Source: Emcibacter nanhaiensis (GTDB lineage Bacteria; Pseudomonadota; Alphaproteobacteria; Sphingomonadales; Emcibacteraceae). From it: 64,000 nucleotides of DNA. The stretch spans positions 62,001-126,000 of the forward strand of contig NZ_VFIY01000010.1 of the NCBI RefSeq assembly GCF_006385175.1. Direction: 5' to 3'. The notes beneath the pieces are model-generated. The model ran no database searches. It saw only the letters and a program-made list of their open reading frames with translations, and was not told the origin of the DNA. A program made the translations under genes and the position numbers. Shown here in pieces: positions 7,916-16,683 of this stretch. Position 1 is the stretch's first letter. Every line of letters starts with the position of its first letter.

Positions 7916-10223
7916 CTTTTTTCGATCCTTTTTTGTCAACAAACAACAGTATGGTCGGCAGCAGCAGGAAGTCGGTCACCAGCGCCACGGCAATGATCAG
8001 CGCCGTCAGGAGCCCCATCTTCGCATTGATAAGATAGTCGGAGAATCCCAAGGTCACAAATCCACAGATAAGAACCAGCGAAGAGATCCACAAGGGGGAA
8101 CCGACCATGGCAAAAGCGTAGCGTACGGAATCCTCCGGACCCAATCCTTTCTCGAGGCTGCCCCGCCGGTATTTACTGAGAAAATGCACGGTACAATCCA
8201 CAATCAGGCCGAGCGCGGTCGCGGTCACAGCGGAGGCAAAAATCCCCAGCCTGCCGTCAATGATCGCCCAGAGGCCAAAGGCCGCGACAGCCGGCAATAC
8301 GTTGGGTACAATACTGATCAGTCCCAGCCTGAAACTGCGTAGCGCCGCGACCAGGCACAGGGAAATCAGCACAAAGGCCACCCCCGTCCCGACCATCATG
8401 CTGTCAAAGGTCCGGCGGGTCAGGTAAGCAAAGATAATCCCCGGACTGGTGCCGCCCGGCGTCATGATGCGGCCCTCGCCCTGCCGGGCGTCAAACCATT
8501 CCCTGGTCCGCTCTGTCAGCGCCTTCATGTCCGTCGTGTTCACATCGCCCAGGCTTGCCGTCACCCGGGTTGCCGACTTGCCGATATCGATCTGATTGTT
8601 GAGGTCAAGGCCGTAGGGCAAGGACATTTCATAGAGAAGAAGATACTGGGCCGCCAGATTGCGCTCTTCAGGCAATTTATACCAGGCGGGATCATCGCCG
8701 TGCATGTTTTTGTTGAGCCGCTTCATGACATCAACAATGGAGAAGACATGGACCACTTCGGGCTGGGCTTCCAACCAGTCGGTAAATTCCTGCAGTTGCT
8801 TCATATAGTCGGGATTTGCAATCCCGCCTTCCTCTCCGGAGGAGACGGAGAGTTCCATGGTGTAGGGGCCGACCAGGTTATCGAGCATGAACTCGGAGTC
8901 CTTGCGGAATTCAACATTCTTGGAAAAGAAGGAGATGAAATTATCATAATATTCAAGCCGGGGAATGAATGCGGCCACCGCAACACAGGACACGATCATG
9001 CCCACCAGAATGGTGTTGCGCCGCTCAATCACCCACTCCACATAGTTTTCCAGTACGATATGCTCCCGCCTGGTTTCGCCCAGGGGGCCCGTTGGCAAAA
9101 TTGCCAGAAGCGACGGCAGCAGGGTGATGGCGAAAAACCAGGCTGCAAAAACCCCGATGGCCGAAATATTGCCGAGATGGTTGAAAGGCGGACTGTCATT
9201 GAAATTCAGGCTCAGAAACCCGATGGCCGTGGTGACCGAAGTTATGAACACCGGCTGGAAATTGATCCGCAGACTTTCGACAACAGCGTCCTTTTTGGCC
9301 ATGCCGCGCCGCATATGGACGTAGAATGTCGCCAGAAGATGAATAGTGTCAGCCACGGCGATTGTGACAATGATCACCGGCGAGGCGGCTGAAGCAACAT
9401 TGAGATAGAAGCCATAATGCCCGGTCAGACCGAGGGCAAAAAGCACCGAGGAAAAGACCACAACCATGCTGATGACCATGCCGGAGACCGAGCGCAGGAA
9501 GATCAGCAGCGTGAGTGCAATGACTGCGAACATCACGGGAATCAGTGTTTCCGAATCCGCTTCCGACGCTTCAGACATGGACAGCGACATCACCACCGTG
9601 CCCGAAAGGGCAACTTCAACATCCGGATGGTCCTTTTCAATCTGCGCCGCCATGGCGCGGATCGGTGCGACGATCTTCTTCAGGGTATCGGGCTGGGTAT
9701 CGGCAGGCTGGACCGTGACCATGATTTGCGTTGTCCGGCCGTCTTCCGACACCAGCCGGTTGACCAGGGACGGTTCGTTCAAGGCAATAGCGCGGATTTT
9801 TTCCAGATCTGCGTCCGTGAGATCGGCGGCATCCCTGACCAGGTCATCCACATAAAGGTCGTCGCCCTCAGCTTCGGTATGCTGAAAGTTGGTCAGGCTG
9901 TCCACCCGGCTGACGGCTGGAAAGGTCCAGGCCTGCTCGGTCACATCCTTGATGATGCCAAGCATCTGCCGCGAAAAAACGCTCTTTTCAGAGGAATAGA
10001 GGCCGATCGTCACCAAGTCGACTTTGGAATAGTTGGCTTCCAGGTCATCCTGGGTGGCAAGCTGCGGGTTATCCGGGCCGAAAAAAATCCGGTAGTCGGT
10101 ATTAAAGCCCAGCTTGGTTACGCCGGCCCCTACGAGGCCGGCCAACAGGAGGCACAGGAAAGCCACAATCCAGCGCCAGCGGACGATAAACCTGCCATAG
10201 GATATAATATATTTGTCCGACAT
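7902..10223 (-). CDS. Envelope trio 1: MMPL-type RND superfamily transporter
   Basis: 773 residues, inner membrane. Layout is one N-terminal TM (WRWIVAFLCLLLAGLVGAGVTKLGF), a large periplasmic domain, TM2-6 (LTLLIFLRSVSGMVISMVVVF and onward), a second periplasmic domain and TM8-12, the duplicated sterol-sensing/MMPL layout. VADTIHLLATF and TTAIGFLSLNF are family signatures. At about 770 residues it is smaller than HAE1 pumps and matches the HpnN/MmpL lipid-exporter branch. GGGGAG precedes the ATG. It is the first gene of the operon; the 107-bp gap upstream holds its promoter, including an inverted repeat GTCAG-TTGT-CTGAC at 10253-10266 that could be an operator. Cargo unknown; a lipid, hopanoid or lipoprotein-like molecule is inferred from family and partner genes. 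Confidence 0.85.
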   Translation of the reverse strand: MSDKYIISYGRFIVRWRWIVAFLCLLLAGLVGAGVTKLGFNTDYRIFFGPDNPQLATQDDLEANYSKVDLVTIGLYSSEKSVFSRQMLGIIKDVTEQAWTFPAVSRVDSLTNFQHTEAEGDDLYVDDLVRDAADLTDADLEKIRAIALNEPSLVNRLVSEDGRTTQIMVTVQPADTQPDTLKKIVAPIRAMAAQIEKDHPDVEVALSGTVVMSLSMSEASEADSETLIPVMFAVIALTLLIFLRSVSGMVISMVVVFSSVLFALGLTGHYGFYLNVASAASPVIIVTIAVADTIHLLATFYVHMRRGMAKKDAVVESLRINFQPVFITSVTTAIGFLSLNFNDSPPFNHLGNISAIGVFAAWFFAITLLPSLLAILPTGPLGETRREHIVLENYVEWVIERRNTILVGMIVSCVAVAAFIPRLEYYDNFISFFSKNVEFRKDSEFMLDNLVGPYTMELSVSSGEEGGIANPDYMKQLQEFTDWLEAQPEVVHVFSIVDVMKRLNKNMHGDDPAWYKLPEERNLAAQYLLLYEMSLPYGLDLNNQIDIGKSATRVTASLGDVNTTDMKALTERTREWFDARQGEGRIMTPGGTSPGIIFAYLTRRTFDSMMVGTGVAFVLISLCLVAALRSFRLGLISIVPNVLPAVAAFGLWAIIDGRLGIFASAVTATALGLIVDCTVHFLSKYRRGSLEKGLGPEDSVRYAFAMVGSPLWISSLVLICGFVTLGFSDYLINAKMGLLTALIIAVALVTDFLLLPTILLFVDKKGSKKDANA

Positions 10224-10330
10224 ATCGTATACTCCCCAAAACCGGTCCGGTAGTCAGTTGTCTGACCTGCCTTGCTGTTTCAGGGAGCATAATTGAATTA
10301 AGGTTATTATCCAGTAAAAATACTGAACGT

Positions 10331-13300
10331 CTACCATACAATTTTTTCGATACCGTCGAAGGCGACCTCGCCGCCATCATCGAAAACGATGGTGCCGGCA
10401 GAATCGTCGCTAAGCAGCATTTCGCCGGAAGCATTGTCGACGGACTGAATCGAGTCACCATTGTCCAGGGTCAGGGTCCAGCCCTGTTCGGCAGCGCTGC
10501 CGCCAAAGCCGCTCAGCTCGATGGTATCGGTCCAGCCGGCGCCGCCTGAAGCGGTGTCAGACCCGTCATTGGGGCCGAAAATGAACATGTCATTGCCGTC
10601 GCCGCCAAACATGGTGTCGTTACCAGCCCCGCCGGTCAGTGTATCGTCGCCGGTGGAGGTCCAGAGTGTGTCATTACCCTCGCCGCCATCAACGCTCACA
10701 CCCTCGTCATAGGTATATTTGCTGGATGTCATGTCGAGAATATCGTCACCACCACCCATGTGGATTTCCTCGATATTCTGGATACGAGCCTGTTCACCGG
10801 TGGCAAAGTCACTGATGCCGTCATCCAGGAACAGGGCGTCATCGCCATCGGTGCCCTGCAGCACGTCATGACCACTGCCGCCGTCAAACACATCGCTGGA
10901 CCGGTTGTAGCCGCTGAGGGAGACATTTTCGCCCGTTTCCACGTTGTGGGCCGCATAGCCGGACCAGGTACTGTCGGCGTTATATTGCAGCGTATCATCG
11001 CCACCCGCCCCCTGAATATCCTGGGCGCCAGCGGTGCCTTCCAGCATCTGATCGGCGATTTCAACATTGATGGCCTGGGTGGTCGAGGCTGAATCACCAC
11101 CGACCCCATCCGTCGAAGTGGTTGTTACCTGAAGGGCAAAATCGTCAGAACCGGTGGCCGGCTGAACGGTCAAATTGTCCAGATCCCAACCACTGATGTC
11201 CACACTGCCGTTTTCCGCTGTGGCGGTAAAGCTGTTGGCACCGTCACTCAGCACCGCACCCTCGGGAATGGCAGAGATGCTAACCGCCAGGCTTTCTGAT
11301 CCGTCGAAGTCGCCGGCCCCGATGCTAATCCGGGGAAGAGCGCTCGCACTGCCCACATCGGCAGTTACCGATTGCGGCTGGTCCGGTGTGATAGAAACAT
11401 CCACCTGGGTATTGACGTCGGTATAGTCTCCGTCGCCGCCACCATAGAGGTCCTCCCAGTTCTGGTTCCCTGCTGAAGCGGAGTCCGAGAAGTGATCGTA
11501 ACCGTCCGGATTCAGGCTTTGATCGCTGAAATAAGCCGGCGCACTCCTGCCGCTCAGGGGCTGGCCATCCACCATGGGTGTCCAGACGCCGTCGATATTG
11601 TCGAAAGTAACTTGGTCACCGTCGGCAAGAGCAGAATTCTGCCTGTCCCCGTCCGGAATGATAAAGAACCCGAGCGTGACCCCACCTTCATAGTCGGAGG
11701 TGTCAATCGTGACGGTCTTGTCATCGCCATCCTTCACATTGTCCTGAATGATCGCGCCGCCAATCGGGTTGCCGTCCGCATCGGCAACATAAAAGCCGTG
11801 TGAGTTGTTGTACCCGGCGTCGACGCCAAAATAGGAAACGTCAATGCTGATCACGCCGTCAGCGGGAATATCATAGTTCCCGTGGTCCGGATCCAGAACC
11901 AGTGTGCTGGACATCTGCATTTCCGGCACGTCGGCCACAGCCGTCACATCGATGGACGCGGTGGAGGACACGGTCTCGGTACCGTCGGTGACGTCGAAAC
12001 TGACAGGAACCTCATCGCCCGAGAAATCCGCTTTCGGCTCAAATGTCCAGGTACCGTCCCCGTTATCGGAAACTGTCCCGAACGCCGGGTCGACGCTGAC
12101 GCTGCTGACTGACAAGCTGTCGCCATCCACGTCGGACGCGTTGGCAAGAAGCTGATCGGCGCTGAAGGTGATTGAGGTGTCCTCGTTTGTTGCGCCAAGG
12201 TCCACCGAGCCCACCACCGGACCGTCATTGTCCGGCGCCACAGTAAGGGTCACCGTACCGCTGTCGGTCAGGGAGCCGTCGCTCAGAGTATAACTGAAGC
12301 TGTCTTCCCCGTGGAAGTCTTCCGCCGGCGTATAGGTAAATGAGCCGTCAGTTGCGATCTCCACGGCGCCGCCATTTGCGGTTTCGATCGTCTCCGCCAC
12401 CACAGAGAGTGCATCACCGTCGACATCCGTATCGTTAGTCAGGACATTACCCGCAATCGCCTGGTCTTCGGTACCGGCAAAACTGTCCGCCGCCGCGACC
12501 GGGCTCTCATTGACATCGTCAATATTGACCACGAGTTCAGCAGTGTCAGAACCACCATTGCCATCAGACACCTCAATGGTCAGGCTGCGTGAAGCCTGGG
12601 TGTCGTGATCAAGCAGACTGCCATCCGCGACCGTCACTTCACCGCTCTGGGGATCGATGGCAAAGGCGCCATCGTCGTTACCGGCCGTGATGGCATAGGT
12701 CAATGCATCACCGTCGATATCGGTTGCCGAAATGGTCGCCGCTTCCGTACCGTCCGGTGCGCCTTCGGCAACAGACGTTACCAGCTGCGCGCCATCGGAC
12801 AGCACATCCGGCGCCTCTGTGTAGGAAACGGACTTTACCGTAAACTCGGAATTATCGCCGGAGGACTGGCCGGTCGCATCAGTAGCCTCGACCACAATCT
12901 TCGCCACCGGGACATCGCCGGTTTCAAGATCATAGGAGAAACTGCTGCCACTCAGCCTTGTACCGGTTTCGGGGGTCAGGCTACCGCTGGCAATTTCGTT
13001 GCCGTCCGCGTCATAGGCTGTCCATTTGCCCTGCTCTCCGCCGGGAAATTCATTTTCAATCTGGCGATCCGTCACCAGACCAACATCCGTCACCGGATTG
13101 TCAAAGGTCAGCACCAGCTGTTCACTGTTGCCAGTGGCGGGATCATAGTCGATTTGTGTGTCGATGCGCTCGCCCTGGATGCCGATCCCATCCCCGGACG
13201 TCTGCAGTCGTGCCGCACTCCCGTCAGTGGAAAATCCTTCGATTGTCACATTGTCACCAAGCTGCCCGGACCTACCGTCCACATTCAGAACAACTGTATT

Positions 13301-16300
13301 GGTGTCCACGCTTACCGGAGCGTTCCCATCAATCGAGACAGTAATGACCGGAGCATCATTGTCAGCCGTCACTGTCAGGGTAGCTGTCGCCTCTGTAACG
13401 CCGCCGTTACCATCCACCACGTCATAGGTCATGGACAGTTCGCCGTTGAAGTCGGCGCCCGGCTGGAAGGTCCAGCTGCCGTCCGCATTGGGCGCCAGGG
13501 CGCTGTAATCAGCAACCGGCACATCTGACATGTCAAACTGCAGGGAGCCGGACCAGGCCATGGTCTCGCGCCCATCGATCACATCTGAAGAGCGGGCGTA
13601 GCTGGCGTCCTCGGCCTCCAGGGTCACGCCGCCGACAAAGCCGCCGTTACCGTCCTGGGTGCCGCCCACGTTGATCTTGTCGACAATCAGGTTTCTGTCT
13701 TCACCGGCTACACCGTCCCCATCCCTGTCCCCGGTGCCTTCCCAGGCATCATTGACAAAGCGCACATCTATGGAGTCAACTTCGGTGCCCGCAGGCAGAT
13801 CGAAACTGAAATACTCCCAGTCGCCGCGCTCAGCGGTCACATCAAAGCGGGTTTCTCCATTCACCTCAACCAGTTCGCCGTTGACATAGATCTCGAATTC
13901 AGGAGAGCCAACGCCCACATCCTCGACATTGTTCGGATCATAATGGTCGCCGGAAATTTTCAGGGTCACCGGGATATCGGTATCCTGATTCCCGATCCGC
14001 AGGTTTGTTACGGACAGGACATCCCCATCCGCGTCGGAAGCATTCGCCAGCAAGTCTGCGGGCTGAATGACAATGGCTGTGTCTTCCGTAGTAGACAATT
14101 CAGGCGATGCCAACGCATCTACCTGCGGTCCATCATTCACAGCAATCACATCCAGCGAGGCCGTTGTGGACACAAAGTCAGTTCCGTCGGTTACTTCAAA
14201 ATTGAAGGGTACGTCGGTACCATTGAAGTTTTCGGCCGGGGTGAAAGTCCAGGTGCCGTCGCCGTTATCGGTCAGGGAGCCATATTGCTCGTCCACATTT
14301 ACCTCGGTGACCGCCAGAATATCGCCATCGACATCGGACGCATTGGCCAGCAGGTCCTCGGCAGAGAAAGTCATTGACGTATCCTCGTCAATAGCGCCGA
14401 GATCGACCGCTTCCGCGACAGGACCGTCATTGGCGCCGGTCACGGTAATGTCCATGCCGGCCACGTCGCTGCTGCCGTTACCGTCGGACACCTCGAACTC
14501 GAAGCTCACCGCGCGTTCCTCGCCCTCGGCCAGATCATCAAAATCAGTGCCCGGATCAAAGCTGTAGCTACCGTCGGCATTGACGGTGACACTGCCGGAT
14601 TCCGGACCACTGACCAGGCTGTAGGTCACCTCATCACCATCCACGTCGGTAGCGTGGAGCTGGTCATGAAGGATCACATTTTCTCCGGTCACAGCTTCGC
14701 TCTCTGCAGCCACCGGGCCGTCATTGACGGCAATCACATCCAGAGATGCCGTGGAGGAGACAAAATCGGTGCCGTCGGTCACTTCGAAATTGAACGGCAC
14801 ATCGGCGCCATTGAAGTTCTCGGCCGGGGTGAAAGTCCAGGTATCATCCCCGTTGTCAGCAAGCGTCCCGTAGACCGGATCAACAGTCACATCGATCACT
14901 GCCAACACATCACCGTCAAGATCGGAAGCATTGGCCAGGAGATCGTCAGCACTGAAAGTGAGTGACGTATCCTCATCGGTCGCCCCCAGATCAACCGCAC
15001 CAGCCTCGGGAGCATGGTTCGCGGCAACCCCAGGTTCTTCCGCACCTCCCCCGTCAGCCGTGCCGTCTTCACCGGTGGTTTCGTCGCCCGCCAGTATGTC
15101 TTCACCGGCATTGACGGTTTCGCCGTCATCGACCGGCGTCTCTTCCAGATCAGCCACACTCAGTACAAAGTCCCTGCTGACTTCAGCACCGCCGGAATCC
15201 CGCGACGTAACGGTAACCGTTACGCTATCTTCCGCTTCGTGATCCAGGCTTACACCGTCCTTCAGCTTCAGGGAGCCGTCCACCACTTCGAACCGGTCAT
15301 CGCTGACCGTATAGCTGTGGCTGTCGCTCGCATCGGGATCGCTGGTAGACAGGGTGCCGACGGTCGCACCCTCATCATTTTCAAACAGGCTGTTATCGGA
15401 CAGGGCGATATCCACCGGCGCATCATTGTTGCCGGTTATAGTGAGTGTAGCGGTCGCCGTATCGCTTTGCCCGTTGCGGTCGCGCACGGTGTAAGCAATG
15501 GTGACAGTCTCGCTTTCCCCATCGCCAAGGTAATCGTATGAGCTGCCGGGATTGAAAATAACCTTTTGACCGTCATGGGTGACGGCACCGGCGCCCTCTG
15601 CGAGTTCGACACCGGAAATGACGAGCTGCCCGCCGCCCGGGGCCGTGTCGTTGGCCAGGACGTCAAGAGAAACGGTGGCATCTTCATCGCTGTCAAAACT
15701 GTCGTCTTCTGCGACGGGCAGTTCGTTGTCAGCGCCGGTTGTTCCACTGTCTGCCGAAGCATTGTTTTCCGGGGCAGCCTCCTGAGGCGCCTCATCGGAA
15801 GCATCACCTTCTGCACCTTCATTTTCATCAGAAGCAAAAACTTGCTCTTCAGGTACAGCTGGCCGATTTTCAAATTCCGGGGTTGCACCCAAAATTTCTT
15901 CATAAAGTTCGTTGCTGAGCTTGTTGAGCGGCGTCTCGATGGTCGGGGCATTTTCCATGCCTTCCAGATCAAGCGGCGCCGCCGTCGTACCGGAGGAAAA
16001 TGTCGGTTCCTTGCGCGCGCTGTCATCGTCCATGTCAACCTGGGTTTCCTGGGCGGGCTCACCCCTGGAAACCAGGGAACTGACCCTGCTCAGGAACGAA
16101 TGCAGGGGAGAAGGAGCACCCTGTCCTTCTTCCTGTGCGGCCGCCTGGTCGTCAGTGATGCCGTGCTGTTCCGGAAAGCCTGACCCCTCGGTCTGGTCAC
16201 CGCCCAGATGAATGTTGGAGCGCGTATGAGTATCCTGGGTACCCTCGTCACTGTCCTCCCCCATGGAAACGCGGGGACGTTCGGTCTTTTTTACCTGATC

Positions 16301-16375
16301 CGCGCCCTGCAGGACGGGATCCAGTTCGATATCGAAAGCCTTTGAACTGTTATTTCCAGACTCACCAGTGGACAT
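10331..16375 (-). CDS. Giant Ca-binding cadherin/VCBS-like repeat protein with RTX-type C-terminus
   Basis: 2014 residues, very acidic, no Sec signal; the predicted substrate of the divergent type I system. The N-terminal ~200 residues are low-complexity and acidic. From about residue 220 come repeats with the EDxxxxxxxxDLLANASDxDGD and NDGP signatures (cadherin/tandem-95 and VCBS-like), three of them near-identical. About residues 795-910 resemble a Ca-dependent xylan-binding module (FEIYVNGELVEVNG, then WEYFSFDLP, then EDRNLIVDKINVGG). About 1490-1640 (GFYVADADGNPIGGAIIQDN, then LGFFIIPDG) resemble DUF4114. The last ~200 residues hold RTX-type nonapeptides (GGAGNDTMFGGDGNDMF) and the typical C-terminal secretion region ending DGIEKIVW. 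Likely a secreted or surface adhesin for biofilm or polysaccharide attachment. The upstream gap is shared with the secretion operon. Confidence 0.88.
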   Translation of the reverse strand: MSTGESGNNSSKAFDIELDPVLQGADQVKKTERPRVSMGEDSDEGTQDTHTRSNIHLGGDQTEGSGFPEQHGITDDQAAAQEEGQGAPSPLHSFLSRVSSLVSRGEPAQETQVDMDDDSARKEPTFSSGTTAAPLDLEGMENAPTIETPLNKLSNELYEEILGATPEFENRPAVPEEQVFASDENEGAEGDASDEAPQEAAPENNASADSGTTGADNELPVAEDDSFDSDEDATVSLDVLANDTAPGGGQLVISGVELAEGAGAVTHDGQKVIFNPGSSYDYLGDGESETVTIAYTVRDRNGQSDTATATLTITGNNDAPVDIALSDNSLFENDEGATVGTLSTSDPDASDSHSYTVSDDRFEVVDGSLKLKDGVSLDHEAEDSVTVTVTSRDSGGAEVSRDFVLSVADLEETPVDDGETVNAGEDILAGDETTGEDGTADGGGAEEPGVAANHAPEAGAVDLGATDEDTSLTFSADDLLANASDLDGDVLAVIDVTVDPVYGTLADNGDDTWTFTPAENFNGADVPFNFEVTDGTDFVSSTASLDVIAVNDGPVAAESEAVTGENVILHDQLHATDVDGDEVTYSLVSGPESGSVTVNADGSYSFDPGTDFDDLAEGEERAVSFEFEVSDGNGSSDVAGMDITVTGANDGPVAEAVDLGAIDEDTSMTFSAEDLLANASDVDGDILAVTEVNVDEQYGSLTDNGDGTWTFTPAENFNGTDVPFNFEVTDGTDFVSTTASLDVIAVNDGPQVDALASPELSTTEDTAIVIQPADLLANASDADGDVLSVTNLRIGNQDTDIPVTLKISGDHYDPNNVEDVGVGSPEFEIYVNGELVEVNGETRFDVTAERGDWEYFSFDLPAGTEVDSIDVRFVNDAWEGTGDRDGDGVAGEDRNLIVDKINVGGTQDGNGGFVGGVTLEAEDASYARSSDVIDGRETMAWSGSLQFDMSDVPVADYSALAPNADGSWTFQPGADFNGELSMTYDVVDGNGGVTEATATLTVTADNDAPVITVSIDGNAPVSVDTNTVVLNVDGRSGQLGDNVTIEGFSTDGSAARLQTSGDGIGIQGERIDTQIDYDPATGNSEQLVLTFDNPVTDVGLVTDRQIENEFPGGEQGKWTAYDADGNEIASGSLTPETGTRLSGSSFSYDLETGDVPVAKIVVEATDATGQSSGDNSEFTVKSVSYTEAPDVLSDGAQLVTSVAEGAPDGTEAATISATDIDGDALTYAITAGNDDGAFAIDPQSGEVTVADGSLLDHDTQASRSLTIEVSDGNGGSDTAELVVNIDDVNESPVAAADSFAGTEDQAIAGNVLTNDTDVDGDALSVVAETIETANGGAVEIATDGSFTYTPAEDFHGEDSFSYTLSDGSLTDSGTVTLTVAPDNDGPVVGSVDLGATNEDTSITFSADQLLANASDVDGDSLSVSSVSVDPAFGTVSDNGDGTWTFEPKADFSGDEVPVSFDVTDGTETVSSTASIDVTAVADVPEMQMSSTLVLDPDHGNYDIPADGVISIDVSYFGVDAGYNNSHGFYVADADGNPIGGAIIQDNVKDGDDKTVTIDTSDYEGGVTLGFFIIPDGDRQNSALADGDQVTFDNIDGVWTPMVDGQPLSGRSAPAYFSDQSLNPDGYDHFSDSASAGNQNWEDLYGGGDGDYTDVNTQVDVSITPDQPQSVTADVGSASALPRISIGAGDFDGSESLAVSISAIPEGAVLSDGANSFTATAENGSVDISGWDLDNLTVQPATGSDDFALQVTTTSTDGVGGDSASTTQAINVEIADQMLEGTAGAQDIQGAGGDDTLQYNADSTWSGYAAHNVETGENVSLSGYNRSSDVFDGGSGHDVLQGTDGDDALFLDDGISDFATGEQARIQNIEEIHMGGGDDILDMTSSKYTYDEGVSVDGGEGNDTLWTSTGDDTLTGGAGNDTMFGGDGNDMFIFGPNDGSDTASGGAGWTDTIELSGFGGSAAEQGWTLTLDNGDSIQSVDNASGEMLLSDDSAGTIVFDDGGEVAFDGIEKIVW
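11936..12209 (-). repeat. Cadherin-like repeat unit C of the giant adhesin
   Basis: Encodes the block from DLGATNEDTSITFSADQLLA to SSTASIDVTAV, a diverged copy of units A and B further upstream in the protein. Boundaries are approximate and set by the conserved EDTS and TDGTE motifs. Confidence 0.7.
14127..14413 (-). repeat. Cadherin-like repeat unit B of the giant adhesin
   Basis: Encodes AVDLGAIDEDTSMTFSAEDL through STTASLDVIAVNDGP. DNA runs such as 'tcggccggggtgaaagtcca' are shared exactly with unit A about 580 bp away, so the copies are recent or homogenised and could recombine. Confidence 0.75.
14714..14999 (-). repeat. Cadherin-like repeat unit A of the giant adhesin
   Basis: Encodes AVDLGATDEDTSLTFSADDL through SSTASLDVIAVNDGP. 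It is near-identical in protein and largely identical in DNA to unit B; a VCBS-like unit (GENVILHDQLHATDVDGDEV) separates them. Confidence 0.75.
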
Positions 16376-16683
16376 TTTCTAACTCCAGTACCGACAATCA
16401 GCTTTGTGAACGGCGCATAAAATCCATAAATGCACGTAGATACAGGGCATGAACCGGCACATCCTGTTCAGACCCGTCTTTAAAGTTAGCAAAAAGTGGT
16501 GAAGAAAACCTTTCCACATATGGTTAACAGATCGATAACAAATCGGTAAAATATCATTAAAAATCAATCTGATAGGAGATGAAAAAGATAAAATACTCAT
16601 AAAATTTGAAACAAAAACAAATAAGGGCGCGGTTATTAACCATTATTCAACGCAATAGGGTTATCTAAATCATCACAGGACAA
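16376..16683. promoter_or_regulatory. Divergent promoter region between adhesin and type I secretion operon
   Basis: 308 bp, strongly AT-rich, no plausible gene. It must carry promoters for both the adhesin (minus) and the secretion operon (plus). Two near-matches to the CtrA box TTAA-N7-TTAAC are seen: TTAA-N7-ATAAC at 16524-16539 and TTAA-N7-TCAAC at 16636-16651, each one base off. Further TTAACCAT occurs at about 16735, inside the first codons of the long secretion-gene frame. This suggests, but does not prove, cell-cycle or CtrA-linked control of adhesin and secretion genes. Confidence 0.45.

Noticed and set aside
12605-13528. 307-codon open frame inside the adhesin gene
   Set aside because: Antisense shadow of repetitive GC-rich adhesin sequence.
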